From: JACCZX01 sp963807155
GTDB taxonomy: Bacteria; Pseudomonadota; Gammaproteobacteria; Burkholderiales; Burkholderiaceae_F
Assembly: GCA_963807155.1 (NCBI GenBank)
Contig: CAWEAZ010000020.1
Span: 1 to 64,000, forward strand
Length of the DNA: 64,000 nt
Direction: 5' to 3'
This document shows, piece by piece, positions 8,150 through 16,781 of the stretch (the stretch's first letter is position 1; every line of letters begins with the position of its first letter). The notes beneath the pieces were generated by a model. That model had not been told where the DNA came from. It saw only the letters and a list, made by a program, of their open reading frames with translations, and made no database searches. Both the position numbers and the translations under genes were made by a program.

Positions 8150-8965
8150 ATGATTGGAATCACGCGGGCGGCGCTGGTAGGTACGGCGCTCGTGCTGTCA
8201 TGCACGGCTGTGCTGGCACAAAAAGATACGGCCGACGCGATTGCGCGCTATCGCCAGCTGCTGCAGGACGGCAACCCGGCGGAGCTGGTTGCTGCGCGCG
8301 GTGAAGCATTGTGGAAAGAAAAACGCGGGCCGAAGAAGACTTCGCTCGAGCAGTGCGACCTCGGACTTGGTGCGGGTGTCGTCAAAGGCGCCTATGCGCA
8401 GATGCCGCGCTATTTTGCCGACACCGACCGGGTAATGGATTATGAGAGCCGCGTCGTGCATTGCATGGTGACGCTTCAAGGGTTCGATTACGCGGCGGTA
8501 ACCAAGAGCCCCTACTCGGGCACCGCTCAGCCGCAGACCGAAATCGAAGCACTCACCGCCTACGGTGTCGAGCAGTCGCGCGGAGTGCCAGTCAATATCT
8601 CGCAGGCGCACCCGAAAGAGAAAGCTTCGTACGACCGGGGCAAGCAGTTCTTTTACATGCGTGCCGGCCCGTATGACTTCTCATGCGCCACGTGCCACGG
8701 TGTAACCGGCCAGCGCATTCGGCTGCAGGACCTGCCAAACATCGGCGGTAACAAGGAGGATGCGCAGCGCGCCTTTACCACGTGGCCGGCGTATCGCGTC
8801 TCGCAGGGAACGCTTCGCACAATGCAGTGGCGTCTGAACGATTGTTTCCGCCAACAGCGTTGGCCTGACTTTGTGTTCGGCTCGCCGGCGTCGGTCGATT
8901 TGATCACCTTCCTTGGCGTCAACGCCAACGGCGCGAAGATGGATTCGCCGTCAATCAAGCGCTAA
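8150..8965 (+). CDS. soxA: L-cysteine S-thiosulfotransferase subunit SoxA (monoheme type)
   Basis: A 271-residue secreted cytochrome c. It has one CxxCH only (CATCH, 179-183) plus the conserved active-site cysteine near the C-terminus (Cys232 in NDCFRQQRWP). Cys69 and Cys105 stand where diheme SoxA proteins carry their first heme and probably form a disulfide, as in known monoheme SoxA. With SoxX it attaches thiosulfate to SoxY. GGGAG (8136-8140) touches an ATG at 8141, so the ATG at 8150 with nine-base spacing is the better start. Confidence 0.9.
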   Translation: MIGITRAALVGTALVLSCTAVLAQKDTADAIARYRQLLQDGNPAELVAARGEALWKEKRGPKKTSLEQCDLGLGAGVVKGAYAQMPRYFADTDRVMDYESRVVHCMVTLQGFDYAAVTKSPYSGTAQPQTEIEALTAYGVEQSRGVPVNISQAHPKEKASYDRGKQFFYMRAGPYDFSCATCHGVTGQRIRLQDLPNIGGNKEDAQRAFTTWPAYRVSQGTLRTMQWRLNDCFRQQRWPDFVFGSPASVDLITFLGVNANGAKMDSPSIKR

Positions 8966-8973
8966 GGGCAGGA

Positions 8974-9601
8974 ATGAAAAACAAATTCGCATTCACTGTG
9001 GCGTTGTCGTCCATCACCGTACTGCTCATTAGCTGCGCCGTGTACACCGCGCCGACGCGCGAAGAAACACTTGCAGGTCGTCAAGAGCTCGTTCAAGGAG
9101 CGTGGCATTGCGAAACTCGATCGGCTGAATCAGTCCGAGTTGCAGGTCGCGTGCTCAGAAGCATCGCTGACGGGCAAGGATCTGCCGCAGGATGCGCGCG
9201 CGCGGCTCGAGCGTCAGGCGCTGGCGACGGTGAAGTATCCGGCCGACGGTCAGTACCTCGGAGATTTCAAGCAGGGCGAGCGGATTGCGCAGACCGGCGT
9301 CGGCATGCAGTGGAGTGATACCGACAAAACGGTGGCTGGCGGCAACTGCTATGCGTGCCATGAAATTTCGCCGCAGGAAATCGCGTTTGGCAACATCGGG
9401 CCCTCGCTGAAGGGCTACGGAAAGCTGCGCGGCGGCTCACCGGCGGTCATAACCTATACATGGGGCAAGCTGTGGAACTCACACGCCTACAACGCGTGTT
9501 CGCAGATGCCGCGCTACGGCGACGCCAACATTCTGACGACGGCGCAGCTGAAGGATCTAATGGCGCTGCTGCTCGACCCAAACTCGCCTGTTAATAAGTA
9601 G
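8974..9601 (+). CDS. soxX: Cytochrome c SoxX (frameshifted in this sequence)
   Basis: A SoxX-type monoheme cytochrome c. The first about 33 residues (MKNKFAFTVALSS..., signal with a Cys in LLISCAV) are in one frame. From about 9071 the protein continues one frame on, through VVKSSFKERGIAKLDRL, the heme site CYACH and ISPQEIAFGNIGPSLKGYG to MPRYGD with the presumed Met ligand. Dropping one T of the TT at 9071-9072 joins both parts into one protein of about 208 residues. It forms SoxAX with the preceding gene. Starting at TTG 9071 would lose the export signal, so the frameshift explanation is preferred. Confidence 0.85.
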
Positions 9602-9620
9602 GAAAGTAGCCACGACCGCT

Positions 9621-10112
9621 TTGCATAAGCTGTTGTTAGCGATTGCAGGTGCATTGCTAGTCGCAGCCGCGCCTGCGCTGGCGCAAAGTGCGGGTGAAGT
9701 CGGAAGTGTGGTTATCTGGCGCGATGTGCCATTGATTGACGGTCGCACGCTAAAGGCGGCCGATCTCAGCGGCAGCGCAGTCGTCGTGCAAATCTGGGCG
9801 TCATGGTGTCCGTTCTGCGCTGCGCAGAACCCGCACGTGCAGAAGCTGCACGACACCTACACGAATCGCGGCCTGAAGGTACTGGCGTTTTCCATCGATC
9901 AAACCGAGCAGGCGGCGAAGGATTACATGGCCAGGCGCGCCTACACGTTCAACGTCGCGATGCGCAGCGACGATGCCGATCGCTGGTTCGGCCGCAACCG
10001 TACGCTGCCCGAGACGTATGTCGTCGATGCGAAGGGCAAAGTCGTATTCGTGCATCGTGGAGAGATGTTTCCCGAGGACATCGCGGCGCTGTCGCGCTTC
10101 GCAGCGAAATAA
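9621..10112 (+). CDS. Periplasmic TlpA/SoxW-like thioredoxin
   Basis: A 163-residue thioredoxin-fold protein with a cleavable signal (about 1-22) and the active-site motif WCPFC (62-66). The TlpA-type features are IWASWCPFC and a LPETYVVDAKGKVVFVHRG strand with the cis-Pro region. It probably keeps the SoxY or cytochrome cysteines reduced, as SoxW does. The start is a TTG; no in-frame ATG fits the signal peptide. The stop lies directly before the soxB GTG (TAA GTG), so the two are coupled. Confidence 0.8.
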   Translation: MHKLLLAIAGALLVAAAPALAQSAGEVGSVVIWRDVPLIDGRTLKAADLSGSAVVVQIWASWCPFCAAQNPHVQKLHDTYTNRGLKVLAFSIDQTEQAAKDYMARRAYTFNVAMRSDDADRWFGRNRTLPETYVVDAKGKVVFVHRGEMFPEDIAALSRFAAK

Positions 10113-11832
10113 GTGGACCGCCGCGAATTCTTGCAGCTGCTTGCCGTTGCTGCGTCGGCGGGGATGCCGATTGCATCGCGCGACGCGCTGGCCGCGGCGC
10201 CTTCGGCGTCGCGCATCTATGACGTGCCGCGCTTTGGCAACGTCCATTTTCTCCATTTCACTGATTGCCATGCGCAGCTGCTGCCGATTCATTTTCGCGA
10301 GCCGAGCGTCAATCTGGGTGTCGGTGCCGCATTGGGTCAGCCGCCGCATCTGGTCGGCGAGCATTTGCTCAGACACTTCAACATTGCACGCGGTACACCG
10401 CAAGCGCACGCATTTACATATCTAGATTTCGTGCAGGCTGCGCGCACCTACGGCAAGGTGGGCGGCTTCGCCCATCTGTCCGCGCTTATCAAGCGAATGA
10501 GGGCAAGCCGGCCCGGTGCGCTGCTACTCGACGGCGGCGATTCGTGGCAGGGATCTGCTACTGCGCTGTGGACCAACGCGCAGGACATGGTCGACGCGAA
10601 CAAGCTGCTCGGCGTCGACGTGATGACCGCGCATTGGGAAATGACGTACGGAGCAAAGCGCGTGCAGGAGATCGTCGATAACGACTTCAAGGGGCGCATC
10701 GATTTCATTGCCCAGAACATCAGGACCGCGGACTTCGGCGATCAGGTGTTTCCGCCGTACACGATGAAGGAAATGAACGGCGTTCGCGATCGGCATCATC
10801 GGCCAGGCGTTTCCGTACACGCCGATTGCGAACCCGCGCTACTTCGTGCCGGACTGGAGCTTTGGCATCCAGGAAGAGAACATGCAGAAGATGGTCGACG
10901 AAGTGCGCGGCAAAGGAGCGCAAGTCGTCGTCTTGCTGTCTCACAATGGGATGGACGTCGATCTGAAGTTGGCGACCCGCGTGCGCGGCATCGATGCGAT
11001 TCTCGGCGGCCATACGCACGATGGCGTGCCGCAGCCGACACTGATCAAGAACGCAGGCGGCATCACGCTCGTGAGCAACGCCGGCAGCAACGGCAAGTTC
11101 CTGGCCGTGCTCGATTTCGACGTCAAGGGTGGCAAGGTCAGCGACTATCGTTACAAGCTGTTGCCTGTCTTTTCCAACCTGCTGCCGGCCGACGCCGAGA
11201 TGGCCGCCTACATCAAGCGGGTTCGAGCACCGCACGCGGCGCGACTCTCAGAAAAGCTCGCGGTCACCGAGGGGCTGCTGTATCGGCGGGGAAACTTCAA
11301 CGGCACGTTCGACCAGCTGATCTGCGACGCGCTAATGCAGGTGCGCGGTGCGGAGATCGCCTTTTCGCCGGGATTTCGCTGGGGTACGTCGCTACTTCCC
11401 GGCCAGACGATTCTGATGGAACACCTGATGGACCAGACGGCGATCACGTATCCGCATACCACTGTCAACGAACTGTCGGGTGCCACGATCAAGACGATTC
11501 TTGAAGACGTGGCCGACAATTTGTTCAACCCCGATCCGTACCTGCAGCAGGGCGGTGACATGGTGCGAGTCGGCGGACTGCAATATTCGATCGACCCGCT
11601 CGCGCGCATCGGCGCGCGCATCGGCGATTTGCGTTTGGGCGACAAGCCGCTCGACGCCGACAAAGTCTACAAAGTTGCCGGTTGGGCGCCGGTGGCCGAA
11701 GGCGCAAAGGGCGAACCCGTCTGGGACGTGGTCGCGACCTACATGCGAGATCGCAGAACGCTGAAGCTGCCGCGATTGAACCTACCGGCGATCAAGGGCG
11801 CGCAGTCCAATCCTGGGTTCGCGCGAGCATGA
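10113..11832 (+). CDS. soxB: Thiosulfohydrolase SoxB (frameshifted in this sequence)
   Basis: A dimanganese hydrolase that cleaves the terminal sulfone from SoxY-bound S-thiosulfonate. It starts with GTG and a twin-arginine-like signal (MDRREFLQLLAVAAS). Metal-site motifs are visible: FTDCHAQLLP (Asp51, His53), LLDGGDSWQGSA, TAHWEMTYG, and LLSHNGMDVD / GGHTHDGVP in the second part. The frame breaks near 10783: one extra T in GTTCGCG. Removing it reads NGVAIGIIGQAFPYTPIANP and restores a protein of about 572 residues. The 3' end overlaps the next start (ATGA). Confidence 0.88.
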
Positions 11833-12329
11833 AGCCCGTGAGCCGGCGGCAGTTACTCGTCGCTTTGCTGCTGTCACCGGGGCTGGTGCACGCCCAGCGA
11901 GGCACGGCGGACGATTTGCTCCCTCCGCTCGACGATCTACGGGTTTTAGCCAGTTCGATTGCGCGTCACAAGGCGCCGCTGCTGGTTCTTTTCAGTACGC
12001 CGGGATGTCCGTACTGCCTGGAAGTCCGGCGCAACTATCTCGCACCGCGTGTCGCGGAGCAGGCGGACAAAGCGACTCCGGAGTTGTTGCTGCGCGAAAC
12101 CGACATCACTTCGGAGCGAACCCTCACTGATCTATCGGGAGCGCGTATCACCGAGGCGACCTTCGCGCTTCGTCATCATGTGCGCTTGGTGCCGGTGGTG
12201 GCGCTGTTCGATGCAATGCTGCGGCCGATCGGCGAGCCGTTGGTCGGTCTGGACCGCGCGGGTTTCTACGAGGGCTACCTTGCGTCGGCGATCGATGCAT
12301 CCCGCAAGCATCTGCGGCAAACTTCGTAG
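11829..12329 (+). CDS. SoxW-like thioredoxin fold protein
   Basis: A 166-residue exported thioredoxin-fold protein. The signal is residues 1-22 (cleavage around HAQ) and the redox motif is GCPYC (Cys60, Cys63). The fold continues to a VRLVPVVALFD strand that carries the cis-Pro. It starts inside the soxB stop codon. The cluster thus has two thiol-disulfide proteins, one TlpA-like and this SoxW-like one; the latter is the likelier SoxYZ reductant. An in-frame extension upstream would overlap soxB and lacks a signal. Confidence 0.78.
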   Translation: MKPVSRRQLLVALLLSPGLVHAQRGTADDLLPPLDDLRVLASSIARHKAPLLVLFSTPGCPYCLEVRRNYLAPRVAEQADKATPELLLRETDITSERTLTDLSGARITEATFALRHHVRLVPVVALFDAMLRPIGEPLVGLDRAGFYEGYLASAIDASRKHLRQTS

Positions 12330-12363
12330 TCTGTTGGGCCGCAATGTGCGTTAGGAGGCCTCT

Positions 12364-12388
12364 GCGCACCTTCGGCGGAACGGTGCGC
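12364..12388 (+). other. Hairpin upstream of the secreted unknown gene
   Basis: GCGCACC (12364-12370) pairs with GGTGCGC (12382-12388). There is no T-tract after it. It sits in the 5' leader of the gene starting at 12406, just before its AAGGAG ribosome-binding site, so it could be an attenuator-like or stabilising structure. Confidence 0.35.
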
Positions 12389-12405
12389 GTACAAGGAGTG
12401 TTCGG

Positions 12406-12909
12406 ATGAAGCGAAAAAACCTAGCTTTGCTGGCAGTAACCGTGATGGTCAGCATCAGCGGCGCAGCCGTGGCGCAAATCCGCGCGCCTGATCCGGCTCC
12501 GCCCGAAGCGGTCTCGCGTTACGTGGTCGGCACCCGCCTTGGCTACATCACATGCAGCAACAAGTATCGCGACTACGTCGACAAATATGAGCGCTTCGCG
12601 CTGGTCAACGAGGGACAGAACACGGTCACCGGCTCGCCACCGTCGGACGAGGACTATCGAGCATGTGTGCAGGAAACGCTGGTCAAGGGCCGCGGCATGT
12701 ACGGCTCTGTCTCCAAGCAGACATTGACCACAGCTTCCAAAGGCGCATTGAAGGACTATCAGACGGCCTGGGAGACTTCGCTTTCAACGCTCGGGCGCCC
12801 CGGCGGCGAGAAGCCCGCTGAGTATCGCGCGCGTCAGAGCAAGGTTCTGGCACGGCTCGATGAGCTGCAACGCAAATTGGAAACGCAAGCCAAGACCAAC
12901 ACGCACTAG
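12406..12909 (+). CDS. Secreted protein of unknown function in the sox cluster
   Basis: A 167-residue protein I do not recognise. Residues 1-24 are a signal peptide (cleavage after AVAQ). The mature part is hydrophilic and mostly helical by eye, ends in a Lys/Gln-rich helix (LARLDELQRKLETQAK), and has two cysteines (Cys50 and Cys87) that could form a disulfide. The ATG has AAGGAG upstream. It lies between the soxW-like gene and sorA, suggesting a periplasmic accessory role in sulfur oxidation, which is only context. Confidence 0.7.
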   Translation: MKRKNLALLAVTVMVSISGAAVAQIRAPDPAPPEAVSRYVVGTRLGYITCSNKYRDYVDKYERFALVNEGQNTVTGSPPSDEDYRACVQETLVKGRGMYGSVSKQTLTTASKGALKDYQTAWETSLSTLGRPGGEKPAEYRARQSKVLARLDELQRKLETQAKTNTH

Positions 12910-12999
12910 TTTTGTGTGATACGTTTTCAAGCTACGTGCAGTGGCCGAGCTTCGGTATAGGCTTGCGCCATTCCTATTTTTCGCTGAGGAGTTGTTTCG

Positions 13000-14226
13000 A
13001 TGACTAGCCCTACCGATATTTCTCGCCGCCGAATGCTTGTCGCAGGTTCGGGCGCGCTCGCTGCAGCCGGCCTGGCCGGTGCTTCACGCGTCGGTGCACA
13101 AACAACGCCGGCAGCGCCCGCCGCCGCATCTCAAGCGAAGCCGCTTCCCGCGTACGTCGCCTGGAAAGATGCGGATAGCTTGATCGTGCATACGCCGACC
13201 ACGATTGAAACCAAGCGCACCGCGTTGGGTGTGGGTCCGATCACGCCTGCCGAGCGCCTTTACATCCGAAACAATATTGCGGCGCCTGACGTATCGATTG
13301 TCGCGAATCGCGATGCATGGCAACTTGCCGTCGAGGGTGTGCGCCAACCACGCACGTTGACCGTGGCCGAATTGAAGACACTGGGTCTCGAATCGCTGGC
13401 TATGGTGCTGCAATGCTCGGGTAATGGCCGCGGATATTTCGCGTCGAAGCCCAGCGGAACGCCATGGAGGGTCGGCGCTGCAGGCAACCTGTTCTGGAGC
13501 GGCGTACCAGTGCGGGCGGTCGTCGAGGCACTCGGTGGAGTGAGCGCCGATGCGCGTTTCATCACGGGTACAGGCGGGGAAACGTTGCCGGCTGGAATCG
13601 ATCCGAAGACCGTCATCGTCGAGCGCTCAGTTCCGATCAGCACGCTGGGTGATGCACTGCTCGCGTGGGAAATGAACGGCGAGCCGGTTCCGCATGCGCA
13701 CGGTGGGCCTTTGCGTTTGATCATCCCGGGTTACAGCGGCGTTAATAACATCAAGTACATCAAGCGGCTTGCGTTCACGCGCGAGCAAACCGATGCGGCG
13801 ATTCAGGCCACGCGCTACCGCATCGCACCGCCAGGAACGAAGGAATCGCCCGCGCTGCCGGCAGTGTGGGAGATGGATCCCAAATCGTGGATCAACTCAC
13901 CCGCTCCGGAAGCCGGGACGGTACGTCGCGGCTGGGTACAGATCCACGGCGTGGCGATGGGCGGCATGCAGGCGCCGCGCAGCGTCGACGTATCACTCGA
14001 CGGCGGCAAGACGTGGCGCGAAGCGAGTTTTATCGGCCCCAACCTTGGTCGCTATGCATGGCGCCCGTTCGTACTGCAGGCCGAGTTGAAGCCGGGAACA
14101 TATGTGCTGGCGTCGCGCGTTACCGATTCGCAAGGCAGGGTTCAGGTCGAAACTACGCCGGACAACGTCGGCGGCTATCTGAATAGCGGTTGGCGCGCTC
14201 ACGCGTTCCAGGTCACGGTCGCCTGA
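13000..14226 (+). CDS. sorA: Sulfite:cytochrome c oxidoreductase molybdopterin subunit SorA
   Basis: A 408-residue sulfite oxidase-family enzyme with a twin-arginine signal (SRRRMLVAGSGAL). The Mo-binding cysteine is Cys139 in VLQCSGNGRGYF, and PLRLIIPGYSGVNNIKYIKRL and a C-terminal dimerisation domain (VDVSLDGGKTW) follow. It oxidises sulfite to sulfate in the periplasm. It is distinct from SoxC in the same cluster: the motif is CSGNGR rather than ECGANGG. GAGGAG before the ATG supports the start. The cytochrome partner follows 15 bases after the stop. Confidence 0.85.
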   Translation: MTSPTDISRRRMLVAGSGALAAAGLAGASRVGAQTTPAAPAAASQAKPLPAYVAWKDADSLIVHTPTTIETKRTALGVGPITPAERLYIRNNIAAPDVSIVANRDAWQLAVEGVRQPRTLTVAELKTLGLESLAMVLQCSGNGRGYFASKPSGTPWRVGAAGNLFWSGVPVRAVVEALGGVSADARFITGTGGETLPAGIDPKTVIVERSVPISTLGDALLAWEMNGEPVPHAHGGPLRLIIPGYSGVNNIKYIKRLAFTREQTDAAIQATRYRIAPPGTKESPALPAVWEMDPKSWINSPAPEAGTVRRGWVQIHGVAMGGMQAPRSVDVSLDGGKTWREASFIGPNLGRYAWRPFVLQAELKPGTYVLASRVTDSQGRVQVETTPDNVGGYLNSGWRAHAFQVTVA

Positions 14227-14241
14227 AGCGGAGATGTTGCC

Positions 14242-14563
14242 TTGGTCGCCCGGGTCGCATGTTGTGCAGCAGTACTGACGCTTGCATCCAGCATTGCGCA
14301 GGCAGCCGATGGCGATGACGCAGGCCGAAGGTTGTTCGTCAAGGACGCAACGCCGCCGTGTGCGCTCTGCCATACGCTGGCCGACGCCGGCGCGACTGCG
14401 AATGTGGGCCCATCGCTCGACGAATTGAAACCTGACGCAGCGCGCGTCACGCAAGCGGTAAAGGCCGGCATCGGAGCGATGCCGGCCTATACGCAGCTTT
14501 CCGCCGAACAGATACAAGCGCTTGCGCGGTACGTCGCGCGCGCCTCGGGCGCCTGCGAAGTAA
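14242..14563 (+). CDS. sorB: Sulfite dehydrogenase cytochrome c subunit SorB (3' frameshift)
   Basis: A small monoheme cytochrome c with an N-terminal signal (about 1-21), heme motif CALCH (40-44) and distal MPAYTQLSAEQIQALARYVA, where Met is the likely axial ligand. The start is TTG with GGAG eight bases upstream. As written, the frame runs past the expected end and into the tRNA-Ser gene to 14664. Removing one G of the GGG at 14547-14549 gives the ending ASAPAK and a TAA at 14561-14563, which is the expected SorB length. It accepts electrons from SorA. Confidence 0.75.
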
Positions 14564-14598
14564 GTCGGTTCGCTGGACCTCGGGCAGAATCCGGCTTC

Positions 14599-14688
14599 GG
14601 AGGCGTGGCCGAGCGGTTTAAGGCACCGGTCTTGAAAACCGGCAAGGGCGTAAGTCCTTCGTGAGTTCGAATCTCACCACCTCCGCCA
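14599..14688 (+). tRNA. tRNA-Ser (anticodon UGA)
   Basis: A complete class II tRNA with encoded CCA (14686-14688). The anticodon stem is CCGGT/ACCGG with loop CTTGAAA, so the anticodon is TGA. A long variable arm (about AAGGGCGTAAGTCCTT) marks it as serine. The T-arm is GTGAG-TTCGAAT-CTCAC. The acceptor stem GGAGGCG/CACCTCC has one C-A mismatch (14604 with 14679). The 3' end doubles as a predicted integration site. Confidence 0.95.
14675..14688 (+). repeat. Predicted attL: 3' end of tRNA-Ser
   Basis: CACCACCTCCGCCA, the last 14 bases of the tRNA gene including CCA, recurs exactly at 20194-20207 in the same orientation. tRNA 3' ends are classical targets of tyrosine integrases, which duplicate this segment on insertion. 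Confidence 0.65.
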
Positions 14689-14825
14689 CCCGATACATTC
14701 CTGCAAGTGCAATTAAGTGCACGGCAGTGACGACAAGCCGTTGATTTGACGGCGTACCGAGCATCACACACTCATTGCCAGTGCAACCAAGTTGCAAGCC
14801 GGTGCATGCCTATGCATTTCGCGCA

Positions 14826-15385
14826 CTAGCACCGGTATTCGCGTCGCACCTTTTCAACGTCTTCCGGCTTCAGTTTCGCCATCATGGCGTTATCGATGAT
14901 GTTTGACTCTTCGCGAATCAATAGGAAGCGCCATCCGGCTGTTCTTGCCAGACCAAATAGCCGCAGTGAAGGGCAAGGTTCGGAAACCGGCTTGAATAGT
15001 CGACTGCTATATACAACCCAGGTCCCGACTGGGGCTGGTCCTTGTACCAAGTGACGGCGCGAATAGTTCGGGCCTGTACTTCACCGGCCTTCGCATTGAA
15101 GTCGTCGAGCATTTTGCGATAAGTGACAAACGGCACGTACTGCTTGTGCCGCGCTGATAAGCGGCTATAGGCATCTTCATGTCGACCGCCATCTCTCGCA
15201 GCGAAGTAGTCCCTGGTCACCTTATCTATCAGCTCCTCTTGTTGCCGCGTCGGTCGCCAATTTGGCTCCGTAGCTGGGGCAACAATCTTCTGGCTGGGCT
15301 GCACCGCTGGATCGACGGGAGTGGTCGCACGGGCGGTGACGCACACGATCAAGGCTATAGAAAGGATGCTTGCCACTTTTTGCAT
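14826..15385 (-). CDS. DUF4019 domain protein (frameshifted)
   Basis: A secreted protein of about 186 residues. It starts at ATG 15385 with a signal peptide (MQKVASILSIALIVCVTARA). The body carries the DUF4019 pattern: WYKDQPQSGPGLYIAVDYSSRFPNLALHCGYLVWQEQ, then IREESNIIDNAMMAKLKPEDVEKV and a terminal Cys. The frame breaks near 14940-14950; adding one base after PDG restores PDGRFLLIREE. The function of DUF4019 proteins is unknown. It lies inside the tRNA-bounded region, downstream of a small unknown gene on the same strand. Confidence 0.72.
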
Positions 15386-15407
15386 CGCGATGCCTTGTGT
15401 ATCTATC

Positions 15408-15659
15408 TCAGTCGAGGTCCCCGATGAGCGATAAAAACCGAGCTTGCTCCCGTGACGTTGTGACTCGCATTCGAGTGAAATCTGTGCCGTTGAGCTTGAT
15501 GTCCGCATACATGCCGGACGGGTCTTCATGGAAGTGAAGGTAAGCCTTCGACTTGCGATAAAACGAACCGGGCGCCCGCTCCACCAGCGATGACTGCTCA
15601 CGCAATAGGCGCAGCAGCGGCTTGAGGGTGTGCAGGGCGTCGGGGCCAACGTGCTTCAT
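15408..15659 (-). CDS. Conserved-looking small protein of unknown function
   Basis: An 83-residue soluble protein I cannot name. It has a Leu-rich N-terminal helix (LHTLKPLLRLLREQSSLVE) followed by alternating strands (GSFYRKSKAYLHFHEDPSG and MYADIKLNGTDFTRMRV), giving a compact alpha/beta appearance. No signal or membrane segment is seen. It is the upstream neighbour of the DUF4019 gene with a 22-base gap, so the two may be one transcript. Confidence 0.6.
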   Translation of the reverse strand: MKHVGPDALHTLKPLLRLLREQSSLVERAPGSFYRKSKAYLHFHEDPSGMYADIKLNGTDFTRMRVTTSREQARFLSLIGDLD

Positions 15660-15795
15660 GTCTTAGTCAGGTTAGCGCACTCGACGACGCGAATTGCCGA
15701 TGTCCACTCCTGGCCGCTACCTGACATTCATTGGAAGCACGTGCCTCTACCTCAGTCGCGGGCGTGGGAGAGGTCGAGCATCGAAAATCTCAAGC

Positions 15796-16242
15796 TCATG
15801 CCGCGAGCAACTTCTCGATTTCGGGAACCGGGTGCGAGGTCAGATCCTTCGGCAACTCGCCGGTAATACGGTCAACCACTTCCTGGTGAAACGCCTTGCG
15901 CAAATTGCCCAGCACTTTGGGCGGCGCAACGACGACTAGCGCTTCGAATTGATTGGCGTGAGCGAGGCGATAAAGTGTGTCGGCGACGTCGGCGGTGAAG
16001 CGTTCTTCGCCCAGCTGATGCCAATCGGTTTCCTCCATCGCGCTGCGAGCAGTGCCTACACTGGCGGCGACGCGACCCGGTTTATCGGTGCCCTGCTCGT
16101 GCGTCGCCGGATTGTCGTGCGCGAGAATATTTTCGACTTCGAGTTGGATTTCCTGCGGGCTGCCCTTGTTGCGCAGGAAAAGCGCTTTCTCGCCATCGCC
16201 CACGACGACGAGAGCCTCGGTAGGAACGCTGAGTTGGTTCAT
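15796..16242 (-). CDS. Host attachment family protein
   Basis: A 148-residue soluble protein matching the family named host attachment protein after an Agrobacterium attachment gene. Features are WVLVGDGEKA-like EALVVVGDGEKALFLRN, then GRVAASVGTARSAMEETDWHQ and FEALVVVAPPKVLGNLRKAF. The fold resembles eRF1/Pelota-type domains. The start at 16242 has AAAGGA just upstream on the minus strand; an upstream extension has no coding character. The biochemical function is not established for the family. Confidence 0.75.
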   Translation of the reverse strand: MNQLSVPTEALVVVGDGEKALFLRNKGSPQEIQLEVENILAHDNPATHEQGTDKPGRVAASVGTARSAMEETDWHQLGEERFTADVADTLYRLAHANQFEALVVVAPPKVLGNLRKAFHQEVVDRITGELPKDLTSHPVPEIEKLLAA

Positions 16243-16781
16243 GGGTCCTTTGCGGAGAGCCTCGCGGCGGTTGGTGTGAACACTACTGGCATATTCCGTG
16301 CCGCTGGCAATCGTTGGCCGCCAATGCTGCGCGCAACTCGCTAAGACGTAGATGCTTCCGTTCGTGATTGTCAATACGCGCCAGGAGTAGCTCGCGGCCA
16401 GAACACTCCAGGCAGGTTCCCCAATCGCCGCTCTTGGGCGCGAGCTGTCATTCAATGAGTTCCGCTTTCGGCCAATTGCGGACCTCCAGAATGCGGACAC
16501 TCGACGAAACCGCGAGCGCTCAGGCGCGTGCCTTATACGTTGAGGAGATCCGTTACGGGGAAGGATTGAACTCGCGGGTGACCGTTGATTTGCCCGATAG
16601 CCGACATCCCCGCATCGCAGCCCTCAGCGGTGCGTCTCCAGCGAATCCCACATCAATGGGTCGCGGACGCACGGGTCGCGGACGAAGGGGGTCGCGGACG
16701 CGCCGCAGACGTTCGATCATTACTCAGTCCATTGTTGGAAATGCTTGTGCACCGAGGTAGCGACGACCGTTGATTCGCAGT
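16243..16781. other. Region without a supported gene
   Basis: About 540 bases between the host-attachment-like gene and the NmrA-like gene. An open frame at 16368-16760 has Arg/Ser-rich, non-protein-like composition. The stretch holds the 12-bp repeat noted separately and looks like decayed sequence. Confidence 0.5.
16658..16700 (+). repeat. Triplicated 12-bp GGGTCGCGGACG repeat
   Basis: GGGTCGCGGACG occurs at 16658-16669, 16673-16684 and 16689-16700, with 3- and 4-base spacers. No gene spans it convincingly. Confidence 0.75.

Noticed and set aside
16368..16760. A 130-codon open frame in the island
   Set aside because: Arg/Ser-rich composition, spans the 12-bp repeats, and has no recognisable domain or ribosome-binding site.
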